A DNA stretch of 64,000 nucleotides, from positions 248,001-312,000 of the forward strand of contig JAKFVT010000033.1 in NCBI GenBank assembly GCA_021732005.1. Reading direction: 5' to 3'. The notes below the pieces were generated by a model that saw only the letters and a program-made list of their open reading frames with translations, did no database searches and was not told the DNA's origin. This document shows positions 1 to 8,179 of the stretch, piece after piece (the first letter of the stretch is position 1; each line of letters begins with the position of its first letter). This DNA comes from Mycobacterium sp. GTDB taxonomy: Bacteria; Actinomycetota; Actinomycetes; Mycobacteriales; Mycobacteriaceae. A program made the translations under genes and the position numbers.

Positions 1-300
1 CCGGGCATCGGACACTCGCGCATCTGGCCGCAGCCGGTCAGCAAGTTCGCGCGCGTGCCGCCGGAACGTGCCGCCCAGATCGCGATGCCGACTGTCGAAT
101 CGGCTGATCACGTCATCCAGCGAGCGCATAACATCGTCTTCACCCAGCGCGAGGATGCGCGCGAGCACCGCTCCCGCCCGCGAATCCTGCTGCTCGAAGC
201 CTTCCTGGCCAGGCACGAAAAGCCGGGTGACGACCCGTGACCTATCATGCGTGAGCCGCAGTGGGACACGCTTGGCGAGATCAACTTCCATTGACGTCAT
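1..300 (-). CDS. GH130-like glycosidase/phosphorylase, N-terminal part (cut by window edge)
   Basis: The reading frame from ATG 300 stays open to the window edge, giving about 100 residues. The start overlaps the TGA of the upstream gene as ATGA (297-300), typical of translational coupling; a second ATG at 291 is possible. The sequence (THDRSRVVTRLFVPGQE, then RFDSRHRDLGGTFRRHA) resembles the N-terminal extension of long GH130/PF04041 proteins, which hydrolyse or phosphorolyse beta-mannosides. The catalytic domain lies outside the window, so the family call rests on this N-terminus and on its place behind a GT4 gene and a six-hairpin gene. Confidence 0.6.
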   Translation of the reverse strand, partial: MTSMEVDLAKRVPLRLTHDRSRVVTRLFVPGQEGFEQQDSRAGAVLARILALGEDDVMRSLDDVISRFDSRHRDLGGTFRRHARELADRLRPDARVSDAR

Positions 301-1316
301 CTCTGCAGCAACGATATTCGCCGGCCGTGCTGCATCGTCGAGATCATTGCCAACGTCGACTCAGCGCCTTGATTGAGGTTGACCCCGTCGGCCTGCAGCC
401 CGTCGTATCCACCGCCGGTGGCCGGATCCCACATGAGCTGGCCCGCGTCATTGGCGCCGGTGAACCACGACAAGGCATTTCGCACTCCGTCGTTCCATTG
501 TGCGGCGGCGTCGACGGCAGCGGCGCGAGCGCAGGCGTCGGCCAGCGCTGCGACCTCGATCGGCTGCTGATCGAAAGCCGGTTGGGGGTCGCCTGGGCCC
601 CGTCCCGCGACCGGAGTGGGCGACAGGTGCCCATTGAAGGTTTCGATATCCAGGAGCCACGCCAACAGGTCGAGCCCCTGCTGCCACAGTTTCGGTGCCT
701 CCAGCGCCACGCCCACGCCAATGATCGCCTCGGCCAGAACCGCATTGGCGTAGCTGAGACGTGGCTCCGGCCACGGCCAGTCAGGATCCCCGTTCGGCTT
801 GGCTATCGAGACCGCGTAATCGGTGACCAATTTGCGGGCAGCGCCATGGTCGGGATGGACCGTTAGAACTTCAACGGCACCCAAAGCGGCGTATGCCATC
901 GCGCGCGGCCATTTCGAACGTCCTTGCGCGGCGCGTTCGAACTGGACGAGCGCTGACTTTCGCACCCATACGACGTCGCTGTGCGCTACTGCTGTGCCGA
1001 GGCCCCAGATGCATCTGCCCCAACAGTCGTCCAGGCTCGGCTCGTCTAACCACTTGCCGGCAGCGTCCATTCGGTTCCGGCAGGCACCACCGAGGGCTTG
1101 GGCGTCATTCAGGAACCGCACGGCAACGCCGGCCAGGCGATTGACCTCACCGGAGGCACCGGGCTCACGGGCGGCGACGACGAGCACGCGGGCCATGTCG
1201 TCAGTGCAATAGCCGTGCTCGGGCCGCGGTTCGTCAAGACACGCGTGCTCGAAGGTCCCGCGGTGGTCCGTCATGCGAAGTAGTTGGTCGAACTTCGGAA
1301 TCGATACCTCGCTCAT
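297..1316 (-). CDS. Six-hairpin (alpha/alpha-barrel) glycosidase-like protein
   Basis: 339 aa, soluble, with no signal peptide. It is rich in Ala and Trp helices and has motifs such as HGYCTDDMAR, DDCWGRCIWGLG, FNGHLSPTP and WDPATGGGYDGLQ, which fit an (alpha/alpha)6 six-hairpin glycosidase fold. Homologues are often labelled glycosyltransferase because the domain occurs fused to GT4 enzymes. It overlaps the GT4 gene upstream and the GH130-like gene downstream by 4 nt each, so the three form one operon. A role in turning over or editing the glycan made by the GT4 enzyme is an inference; substrate and catalytic residues are unknown. Confidence 0.65.
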   Translation of the reverse strand: MSEVSIPKFDQLLRMTDHRGTFEHACLDEPRPEHGYCTDDMARVLVVAAREPGASGEVNRLAGVAVRFLNDAQALGGACRNRMDAAGKWLDEPSLDDCWGRCIWGLGTAVAHSDVVWVRKSALVQFERAAQGRSKWPRAMAYAALGAVEVLTVHPDHGAARKLVTDYAVSIAKPNGDPDWPWPEPRLSYANAVLAEAIIGVGVALEAPKLWQQGLDLLAWLLDIETFNGHLSPTPVAGRGPGDPQPAFDQQPIEVAALADACARAAAVDAAAQWNDGVRNALSWFTGANDAGQLMWDPATGGGYDGLQADGVNLNQGAESTLAMISTMQHGRRISLLQR

Positions 1317-2494
1317 ACGAGAGCCGACATCCTGGAGCAGAGACGTTGAGCCAGAACCAGATAGTCCTTGGCAACCACCGGCCAGGCCATCGTCGGAGCC
1401 AACAGACGCGCCCTTGCCGCCATCTGTCCGGCCAACCGTGGCTGCGTCAGCACTGAAAGCAGGGCGGACGTAAGTGCATCCGTGTCACCGTGCGGCACGA
1501 CGATTCCGGTGCCGTCGCCGAGCAGTTCGGCCGCATGAGGGAACGCGGTCGCCACGACCGGACGTCCGTTGGCGATGGCGTCAACCAGTACGCCCGAGGT
1601 GACTTGTTCGGTGGAGTCGTAAGGCAAGACCACCGCCGCCGCTGACTGAATGATCGTGGCGAGCGCCTCGTTGCCCCGATATGCGACATCGAATTTCACC
1701 GAGTCCGCGACGCCCCGGCACTTGGCCCGTTCCCGCAGACCATCAAGATAGGCGTCGCCATCCGCGGCGAGAACCTTCGGATGTGTGCGGCCGGCGATCA
1801 GATAGAGGGGCCGCCCGGGGAGTTCGCTGAGCGTGGCCATGGCATCGATCACTCGCTCGATGCCCTTGCCCGGCCCCAGCAGACCCCAGGTCAAGAGCGT
1901 GGGACGACCGGCGCGTTTGACATGAGCCCTGGCGACCACGGTGGCCCCGTGCGGAATCGTGATGATCTTCCGGCTGTCGACTTCGTAACCCAGACAAAGA
2001 CGTTCGCGCGCAGCGGTGGTCATCACGACAACCTGATCGGCTTGGGCCACTATCGTTTCAAGTACCCAACGTTGTTGCGGCGTCGGCTCTTTGAGCACCG
2101 TATGGGCAACAACGATCGTCGGAACCTGTATCCCACGGATGATGTCGACGACATCTTCGCCGTCAGCCCCGCCGTAGATACCGTACTCGTGCTGTACGAC
2201 CACAACGTCAGATCTGTTCAGCAGCTGTATGCCTGCGGACACCGACGCCGGTACACCGTTGATCAACTCTCCGATGACCTGAACCTCGCTGCTTGGAGTT
2301 CCATCGGCGATCCGAACCACATCGACGGCGGCACCGTTGGCGCGAAGCCCGTCGGCCAGCGCTGCGCTGAAGGTGGCCAATCCGCACAACGTCGGCGGAT
2401 AGGTACTCAGAATTCCGACCCGCGGGATGCCGGAAAAGCCTTGGTGGCGAATGCCAATAGGCGTATTCGTTGGAAGGACAGATTGAAAGTTCAA
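1313..2494 (-). CDS. Glycosyltransferase family 4 (GT-B fold)
   Basis: 393 aa. The N-terminal Rossmann half begins RVGILSTYPPTLCGLATFS, where the Gly-rich loop follows the first strand. The C-terminal donor-binding half contains LLTWGLLGPGKGIERVIDAM, then an SAAAVVLPYDSTEQVTSGVL segment and a late GTGIVVPHGDTDAL segment, all typical of GT4 retaining transferases using nucleotide sugars. No signal peptide or membrane segment, so it is cytoplasmic. First gene of the operon running to the left edge. The acceptor is unknown; the GH130-like partner suggests a mannose-containing oligosaccharide, but that is inferred from context only. Confidence 0.85.
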   Translation of the reverse strand: MNFQSVLPTNTPIGIRHQGFSGIPRVGILSTYPPTLCGLATFSAALADGLRANGAAVDVVRIADGTPSSEVQVIGELINGVPASVSAGIQLLNRSDVVVVQHEYGIYGGADGEDVVDIIRGIQVPTIVVAHTVLKEPTPQQRWVLETIVAQADQVVVMTTAARERLCLGYEVDSRKIITIPHGATVVARAHVKRAGRPTLLTWGLLGPGKGIERVIDAMATLSELPGRPLYLIAGRTHPKVLAADGDAYLDGLRERAKCRGVADSVKFDVAYRGNEALATIIQSAAAVVLPYDSTEQVTSGVLVDAIANGRPVVATAFPHAAELLGDGTGIVVPHGDTDALTSALLSVLTQPRLAGQMAARARLLAPTMAWPVVAKDYLVLAQRLCSRMSALV

Positions 2495-2808
2495 GGTGAT
2501 CCCGTCTTGCGGTTGTCACCGACGTGCCCGGCGTGAGCGAATGCTCGGCGAGTCAGCGGCGGACGGCTGAGTCATTCCGGACTGGCTGGATTCCCAACAC
2601 CGCCCACCCTACACCCCGCGACCAGGCCGTGAGCTACAACGACGGCCGACGCGAGAATCGGACGGCACGGGAATCGTCACTCACCATGCAGCCGCATCGC
2701 GCGGGTCTTCGTCGATTTCCGTTGATAAAGAACAGTTTCCAACCGATTGCCGGATAAGTTGGTCAGGACGTATGCCGGCACCGATGCGAGTGGGCTTCAC
2801 GCGCGGTG
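2495..2808. other. Intergenic region without recognised gene
   Basis: This stretch lies between the divergent GT4 operon and the DUF5994 remnant. The open frames here have no recognisable protein signature. It should hold the promoter of the GT4 operon, but I see no convincing -10/-35 pair. Confidence 0.5.
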
Positions 2809-3135
2809 ATGCTTCGCCCACGACTGAAGCCGAAGGGTCCCCAGACGGGTCGGGTTGACGGGGCGTGGTGGCCGCACAGCGACGACCACGAGGCGGAATT
2901 CCCCGACCTGCTCGCCGTGTTGTCGATCCGCCTCGGCCCCATCAGCTATGTCCTCTACGAAATGACGGAGTGAGTGAAGGCCCGGGGCAAGATACTGATC
3001 GGCGGCGGGAAGCTTGTCCTGCGCGTCGTGCCTGTCGGAACAGATTCCGATCGGGCGCATGCCGTCATGATGACGGCCCAACTCCCGACAATGCCTCGAC
3101 CAGCGATGAACTGCTGACGGCGGCAATGCGGGGTC
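2809..3135 (+). pseudogene. Degenerate DUF5994 gene
   Basis: ATG 2809, preceded by GGTG, opens a frame reading MLRPRLKPKGPQTGRVDGAW followed by WPHSDD and FPDLLAVLSIRLGPISYVLY, the diagnostic N-terminal half of DUF5994. It stops at TGA 2971 after 54 residues. The same frame resumes with KLVLRVVPVGTDSDRAHAVM (3010 onward), the family C-terminal strand and helix. The ending PDNASTSDELLTAA is in a different frame from about 3084. The gene therefore lacks part of its middle (roughly 35-40 residues by comparison with the family) and carries a stop and a frameshift. An intact paralogue lies at 4592-5092. Confidence 0.75.
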
Positions 3136-3140
3136 CGCGG

Positions 3141-3196
3141 TGTCCACCGATCGGTGGACACGGCCGTCAATCGCGAAGATCCACTGGCCGGTGGAT
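3141..3196. promoter_or_regulatory. Two related palindromes, probable operators of the MFS gene
   Basis: TGTCCACCGATCGGTGGACA at 3141-3160 is a perfect 20-bp palindrome. A second, near-perfect one, ATCCACTGGCCGGTGGAT, lies at 3179-3196. Both share the half-site TCCAC/GTGGA, their centres are 37 bp apart, and they end 34 bp before the MFS start codon. This arrangement suits a dimeric repressor acting at the promoter. No regulator gene lies beside it, so the binding protein is unknown. Confidence 0.6.
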
Positions 3197-3230
3197 ACCT
3201 GTGGCGCACGCCACTGGCCACGATTGCGTC

Positions 3231-4565
3231 ATGGAAACGCGTATGCGCCGGGTCGCGCTCGCCAGCTATGTCGGCTCGGCGATCGAGTACTACGACTTCC
3301 TGATCTACGGCACCGCCGCCGCACTGGTGTTCCCTCACGTGTTCTTCCCCGGTCTGAGTCCGCTGATGGCGACGATCGCCTCGCTGGGCACCTTCGCTGC
3401 GGCGTTCCTGTCCCGGCCGATAGGGGCCGCGGTGTTCGGTCACTTCGGCGATCGCATCGGCCGCAAGAACACCTTGGTGTTCACGCTGGTGATCATGGGC
3501 GTATCCAGCGTCGGTGTCGGCCTGATCCCGAGCACCGCCGTCCTCGGCGCAGCCGCGCCACTGCTGCTGATCAGCATGCGACTGCTACAAGGCTTCGCCG
3601 TTGGCGGTGAGTGGGCCGGCGCCGCCCTGATGAGCGCCGAGCAGGCGCCGCAGGGCAAGCGTGGGTATTACTGCATGTTCACCCAGTTGGGTCTCGGCAC
3701 CGCGTTGGTGATGGGCAACCTGGTGTTCCTCGGGGTGCACGGCGCCTTCGGTGACGCGGAAACAGCGTTCCTGCAATGGGGTTGGCGCATCCCGTTCTTG
3801 ATCAGTGCGGTGCTGGTGGCGGTCGCGCTGTACATCCGGCTGCACGTCGAGGAGAGCGCGGTCTTCGCCGAGTCGGCCGCCGAGGGCCCCAGCGGGGTTC
3901 CGATCGCCGAGGCAGTCCGGCGGCAAGGCCGCGAGGTGGTGTTGGCGGCCGGCGCGGTGATGGGACTGTTCATGCTGGCGTTCCAGGTGGGCACCTACTT
4001 CCCCAACTACGCCGCGACGCACCCGCACTATGACGAGGACCTGATCCTGCTGGTGGGCGTGGCCGGCGGCGTGTGCTCGCTGGTGTTCGTCGCCGCGTCG
4101 GCGATCCTGAGCGATACCTACGGCCGCCGCCGCATCCTCGCGTTCGGTGCCGCACTGGCGTTGCCGTGGACGCTGATCCTGTTCCCACTCATCCAGTCCG
4201 GCGACCCCGTCCGCTATGGCATCGCCATCATCGGTACCTACGGCATCATCGGAATCATGATGGGCCCCTTGGCCGCATTCATTCCGGAGATCTTCGCAGT
4301 CCACTACCGCTACAGCGGCGCAGGCCTGTCCTACAACGTCGGCGGCATCATCGGTGGCGCGCTGCCCCCGGTGCTGTCCCCCATGCTGCTGTCGTCGTAC
4401 GGCAGCTGGTCGATCACCGTGATGATGGCCGGCTTCACGGTGGTCAGCCTGGTCAGCGTGCTGCTTCTGGCCGAGACCGCCGGACGTGGCCTGGGCGTCA
4501 TCCAGCCAACCGAGCCAAGCGGACCCGCCGTGGAACGGCGGAGTGTGGCTCAGGTGGCGTGCTAG
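3231..4565 (+). CDS. MFS transporter of the metabolite:H+ symporter (MHS/ShiA/ProP) type
   Basis: 444 aa from ATG 3231. The open frame extends further upstream, but that part is the DUF5994 remnant and operators, so METRMRRVALASYVGSAIEY is taken as the N-terminus. Features typical of MHS symporters are the opening helix SAIEYYDFLIYGTAAALVF, loop 2-3 motif HFGDRIGRKNTL, the helix-4 region RLLQGFAVGGEWAGAAL, and the second-half motif DTYGRRRILAF. About 12 hydrophobic segments are expected. It imports a small organic acid, osmolyte or aromatic acid with protons; the substrate cannot be told from sequence. The two palindromes just upstream suggest control by a substrate-responsive repressor. Confidence 0.85.
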   Translation: METRMRRVALASYVGSAIEYYDFLIYGTAAALVFPHVFFPGLSPLMATIASLGTFAAAFLSRPIGAAVFGHFGDRIGRKNTLVFTLVIMGVSSVGVGLIPSTAVLGAAAPLLLISMRLLQGFAVGGEWAGAALMSAEQAPQGKRGYYCMFTQLGLGTALVMGNLVFLGVHGAFGDAETAFLQWGWRIPFLISAVLVAVALYIRLHVEESAVFAESAAEGPSGVPIAEAVRRQGREVVLAAGAVMGLFMLAFQVGTYFPNYAATHPHYDEDLILLVGVAGGVCSLVFVAASAILSDTYGRRRILAFGAALALPWTLILFPLIQSGDPVRYGIAIIGTYGIIGIMMGPLAAFIPEIFAVHYRYSGAGLSYNVGGIIGGALPPVLSPMLLSSYGSWSITVMMAGFTVVSLVSVLLLAETAGRGLGVIQPTEPSGPAVERRSVAQVAC

Positions 4566-4591
4566 CCATCAACCAGGGCACGCCGGACTAG

Positions 4592-5092
4592 TCAGGGCGC
4601 GGCGGCCTCGAGCTTCGTGGTCGCCTCGAGAATCTGGGCCGACCACAGGGAGCACTCCGCCTCTGCCGCGCGGACCACGGCGTCAGCGATATCGCACATC
4701 GAGCTGTCGTGCTCGGCGCCAGGATCCATCGCGGCCGCGCGGCGTATGACCAGGCGCCCCAGATTCACCGACGTGGAGCTGGGCACCACGAGTAGCCGTG
4801 CGCAGCCGGTACGGCCGGAGACGATCATCAGCCGGTGCTGCCGGTCGTTCCAGCCGTGCATCGACACCGCCCCCGCCGTCAGCGTCTTCACAACCGGGGT
4901 GCCGGACGAAGAGGACCAGTTGATCTTGATATCGACGATTTCACCCAGCACCGGATGCAGCGCCTCGATCAGTTCCGGCAGTTCACGGGCAAGCGCGAAG
5001 GAATGCGGCCACCAAGCGCCGTCGATGTCACCGCCGAGGCAGGGTTTCAGTGTCAAGCGCACCGGGCTGGCGAGGCGCCGACTCCCGGACAT
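4592..5092 (-). CDS. DUF5994 family protein
   Basis: 166 aa from ATG 5092 (MSGSRRLASPVRLTLKP). The frame is open further upstream, but that extension has no family resemblance. Core signatures are LTLKPCLGGDIDGAWWPHSF, ELPELIEALHPVLGEIVDIK and RLLVVPSSTSVNLGRLVIRR. The family is common in mycobacteria and has no established function. It is small, cytoplasmic and lacks a signal peptide. Convergent with the MFS gene, with only 26 nt between them, and a paralogue of the broken copy at 2809-3135. Confidence 0.75.
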   Translation of the reverse strand: MSGSRRLASPVRLTLKPCLGGDIDGAWWPHSFALARELPELIEALHPVLGEIVDIKINWSSSSGTPVVKTLTAGAVSMHGWNDRQHRLMIVSGRTGCARLLVVPSSTSVNLGRLVIRRAAAMDPGAEHDSSMCDIADAVVRAAEAECSLWSAQILEATTKLEAAAP

Positions 5093-5561
5093 GCCGTTCA
5101 CTTGGACGCTGATTCCGGCGACTCGGACTCGGTGAGCCCGGAGAAAATCGGATGCGAGACAGGCTCGTTGGCCGTCTCGTACGCCACATCCGTCGTGTCG
5201 ACAGGATGAGAGAAAAGGTCGGAGCTTTCCATCTGGGAAATTCCTCACGCGTTAGCAGAGTCGGCTCGCGGACGTAGCCCGAGCCTAACGGTCCCCGCCA
5301 ATGCAGAACGGATCTGCCCTTAAGAGTACACCCCGCGATTCGCGGGCAGTCGGTCGATGCCGGACTCGCCGCGCGGGGTGTTGGCGATATCGAGCAGTGA
5401 TCGCGTTGACCGCTCGCCGACCAAGTGAAATATCCTGCGGGACAGGAAAATTTGCCGGCGGAGAAGGCAAGAACTTGGCTTGTCGGACCCCGTTTCGGGG
5501 ATTCGGGCGTAGAGTCCGAAGGACCGGGACCACCCTCAGGCCCCCTATTGAAGGGCCAACG
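5093..5561. other. Intergenic region
   Basis: I see no gene signature here. A perfect inverted repeat CCCGCGA-T-TCGCGGG sits at 5332-5346 and a small hairpin CCCCG-TTT-CGGGG near 5489-5501. A TANNNT-type hexamer TAGAGT at 5510-5515 could be a -10 element for the small gene that follows, but no well-spaced -35 is visible. Confidence 0.4.
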
Positions 5562-5693
5562 ATGTCCGACAAGTCCCCGCGGCAGGGTATGTCAAAGAAA
5601 TCCGGCAAGTCCCTGAAAGAGAAACGGGCAGACAAGCGCTCCAAGTCTGACGGCCCGCAGAGTCAAACCGTGGCGAACGCCAAGACCCGCTGA
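5562..5693 (+). CDS. Small highly basic protein (43 aa)
   Basis: ATG 5562 to TGA 5693 encodes 43 residues starting MSDKSPRQGMSKKSGKSLKE, with further Lys/Arg-rich sequence (KRADKRSKSDG). There is no hydrophobic segment, and the composition suggests a disordered nucleic-acid-binding peptide. From memory, very similar short proteins occur widely in mycobacteria and related actinobacteria as uncharacterised ORFs, which supports its being real despite its size. The function is unknown. Confidence 0.6.
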   Translation: MSDKSPRQGMSKKSGKSLKEKRADKRSKSDGPQSQTVANAKTR

Positions 5694-5800
5694 GAACCAC
5701 ACGGACGATGCACGGCAGTTGCATCGGGTAGTGCTTGCGGACAACACTATTCGCGACTGCTAGCCAACCGGGGTGCACTGCTCAGGTAGAGGATGCCCGG

Positions 5801-7024
5801 CTAGGCCATCGGCATTTTCGATACCGGTGCCGCCGGCACCACGCTGTTGCACCGGCCCAGGCGATGCTGCTCGATATCGGCCGCGAACGCGCGCAACGCG
5901 CTGCGGACCATACGCGCGGTCCCGTCGGGGTGCCGACACGCCCCTCGGCCGTCCACAAGCCGGGTGATACGCCGAATCTCTTTGACCAGATGGTCGCTGG
6001 CGCGCCCGTAGGCCAGCTCGTCGATCAATTCGGACAACCGGGGTAAGCCGTTGCGACACGGACCGCACTGGCGTGCACTCTCGTCGGCGAGGTAACCGGC
6101 GATCTCGGCGGTGCGGACCAATCCACACTCGGTCACTCCCAGGGCGTGGACAATCCCCGCGCCGGGCGATGCGCCCAGCGATTTCAAGCCCGCGCGCGAG
6201 AGCCGCAGCCCCGCGAAAGTCTCAGCGGGCAGCCAACTCCCGTGATAGCCGCCAACGAGAACCGCTGACACCGCTCGGGTGTCGATCAGGTCCGTGATCG
6301 ACACACCCGTCGGAACCTCGACAACACCCTCACCGTCCAGCGCGCCCGAGAGGGTGGCAAGCATGGTGCCCGGGTCGGCCGGATCGCCGATCGACCGGAA
6401 CCAGTCAGCGCCGTGACGGGCGATCAACGCCATATGCGCCAACGTCTCGACGTTGTTGACGAGGGTCGGGCGTTTACGCACCCCCGAGATCGCGACGGGG
6501 ACCGTGCGGTCGCGCGGCAGTGCGGGGCCGCCCTCGATGTGCCGGATCGCAGCGGATTCCTCTCCCGCGACGAAGGTGTCGGGAGCCTCCACCACCGTCA
6601 GCTCGACACGGTATGGGTCGAGCCCGGCAGCTCGTCTCTCGTCGAGGGCCGCGCGCACCGATGCCACGGCGTCGGCGTGGACGTACAGGTAGCCGGTGTG
6701 GGCGCCGACCGCGGCGGCGGCAATGTGCAGGCCGTCGATCACCAGATGCGGCGCCCGTGTGAGCAGCAGCGCGTCCTTGCGGCTCAACGGTTCTCCCTCG
6801 GCGCCGTTGGCGACCACCACGGGATCCGGGCCGGTGACCGCGGCGATCTTGCGGCCGGTCGGGAAGCCGGCGCCGCCCCGCCCGGACAGCCCCGCGTCGT
6901 TGAGACGTGAAATGAGTTGGCTGCCGGAGATTTTCGGTGCAGCGCCGAAGCGGTCGAGGTGTTCAGCCAGAGTCGGTCCGGCAGCGGCCAGCAGCCGCGG
7001 TGCGCTAGGCATCGGCGTACTCAC
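5801..7024 (-). CDS. NuoF-like NADH dehydrogenase 51-kDa-family flavoprotein
   Basis: 407 aa. The FMN/NADH-binding motif LSGRGGAGFPTGRK (about residues 46-59) is followed by VANGAEGEPLSRKDALLL, the FAGEES-like motif FVAGEESAAIRHIEGG, an SLBB-like segment, and a C-terminal iron-sulfur region (QCGPCRNG, then GRGACRHPDG). The family oxidises NAD(P)H through FMN and passes electrons on. NuoF normally has a SCGxCxPC cluster; here the first of those cysteines is alanine (ESARQCGPC), so the 4Fe-4S site has only three of its usual ligands. It overlaps the ferric-reductase-like gene by 20 nt, so the two probably form a membrane electron-transfer complex separate from complex I. Confidence 0.8.
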   Translation of the reverse strand: MSTPMPSAPRLLAAAGPTLAEHLDRFGAAPKISGSQLISRLNDAGLSGRGGAGFPTGRKIAAVTGPDPVVVANGAEGEPLSRKDALLLTRAPHLVIDGLHIAAAAVGAHTGYLYVHADAVASVRAALDERRAAGLDPYRVELTVVEAPDTFVAGEESAAIRHIEGGPALPRDRTVPVAISGVRKRPTLVNNVETLAHMALIARHGADWFRSIGDPADPGTMLATLSGALDGEGVVEVPTGVSITDLIDTRAVSAVLVGGYHGSWLPAETFAGLRLSRAGLKSLGASPGAGIVHALGVTECGLVRTAEIAGYLADESARQCGPCRNGLPRLSELIDELAYGRASDHLVKEIRRITRLVDGRGACRHPDGTARMVRSALRAFAADIEQHRLGRCNSVVPAAPVSKMPMA

Positions 7025-7550
7025 TGAAGTTGGCGCGCAACCGCCAGATCAGCGCCGCAGCCACGACGATCGCGCAGGCGCCTGCGATCGCGAGGAACCA
7101 CACCCGTCCGGTGTCGGTGCCGTTGCCCAGCGCATGAGCCATCGAAACCGGCCACAACGAGTAGGTCGCCCAATGCACCATCCGGAAGGCTCGCGGACCG
7201 ATGCGGTGGCGCAGCAGGCCGGTGATCACCACGACGGCGAGAACGTCGACGGCGACGGTGCCCAGCCCCTGCCACAGCGGCCGGTAGGCGCCGAGGAACG
7301 GCACTACGACGTCGATGAGTTTCAGCTTGGCGTAGGGGTCGAGGAACAGCAGCACTATGTGCAGCGCCACCAGCAGTGTCGAAGACAGTGCAGCGAAGCG
7401 ATGGACGTCAGAAACGGCGAACCTGGGCAGGGCCCCCAGCAGCGGGCGTCCGGACCGGGCCGCGATGCCCAAGGCCACCGATACGGTCATGAATACCAGC
7501 GCCACGATGCCGTTGCCACGGCCCAGCGCCCACAGAGCCTCGTTGGTCAT
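7005..7550 (-). CDS. Ferric-reductase-like transmembrane protein
   Basis: 181 aa, about five hydrophobic helices. Paired histidines in helices (VHRFAALSSTLLVALHIVL and RMVHWATYSLWPVSMAH) match the haem b ligands of the ferric reductase-like/YedZ transmembrane domain. It likely carries electrons across the membrane from the NuoF-like flavoprotein encoded downstream. It overlaps the preceding gene as ATGA (7547-7550) and the NuoF-like gene by 20 nt. The terminal acceptor is unknown. Confidence 0.75.
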   Translation of the reverse strand: MTNEALWALGRGNGIVALVFMTVSVALGIAARSGRPLLGALPRFAVSDVHRFAALSSTLLVALHIVLLFLDPYAKLKLIDVVVPFLGAYRPLWQGLGTVAVDVLAVVVITGLLRHRIGPRAFRMVHWATYSLWPVSMAHALGNGTDTGRVWFLAIAGACAIVVAAALIWRLRANFSEYADA

Positions 7551-8044
7551 GACCCACGTGACACGGTGACGTGCGGGGAGAAGCTGTTGCCGCCCGACGT
7601 GCCCCCGCCACCGGCCGGGACGTGACTCTGCCGGATCGGGAACGCGGGCTGCGACTTCGCGCTCGGTGCCGGTGCCGGTGCCGGTGCCGGTGCCTGTTCC
7701 TGAACTGTCGCCTTGGGGGTGTAGGCCGGCTTCTGGGTATATGTCGGCTCCGGCGTGTAGGTCTCCGCAGGGGCTGGCGCGACCGTCGGCTCCGGACTCG
7801 GCGGTGCAGGTGTGTCCGGCGCAGGAACCGGCGCCGGGGGTGGTTCGACGACTGGAGGTGCGGGAGGCAGGTCCGCGGCCGGGTCGGTCGCCACGGGGTC
7901 AACCGCGGGAAGCTCGGCAACAACAGGCTCGACGGTGTCGCCGTATGCCAACGCGGATGCGCCCGCCACTCCGGCGATGCCGATGCCGGCCAACGCCCAC
8001 GAGGTCACGGCGGCCCGGCGGAATCCGGAACGAGGTGAGTCCAT
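7547..8044 (-). CDS. Exported or anchored Pro/Ala/Thr-rich protein
   Basis: 165 aa. An Arg-containing N-terminus (MDSPRSGFRRAAVTSWALAG) leads into one hydrophobic helix ending near SALAYG. The remainder is low complexity: PAPP, PSPEP, TYTPEPTYTQKPAYT and APAPAPAP runs, ending GGGGTSGGNSFSPHVTVSRG. It looks like a signal-anchored cell-wall-spanning spacer. As first gene of the redox operon it may position or stabilise the electron-transfer proteins, but no enzymatic domain is visible. Confidence 0.65.
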   Translation of the reverse strand: MDSPRSGFRRAAVTSWALAGIGIAGVAGASALAYGDTVEPVVAELPAVDPVATDPAADLPPAPPVVEPPPAPVPAPDTPAPPSPEPTVAPAPAETYTPEPTYTQKPAYTPKATVQEQAPAPAPAPAPSAKSQPAFPIRQSHVPAGGGGTSGGNSFSPHVTVSRGS

Positions 8045-8179
8045 GCGTTGATGGTGCCGATCGAATCTTTATGGGCTCAAAGAACTGGCAACCGCCGGCG
8101 TGGGCGTGGTGACGGCGGTCCGGCCGCAGGTGACGAAAGACCTCGTGGCCCTGGCCCAGAGTCGTGACATTCTGGAGCT

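Noticed and set aside
2865..3230. N-terminal extension of the MFS transporter
   Set aside because: The in-frame region is the tail of the DUF5994 remnant and the operator palindromes; the transporter family begins at METRMRR.
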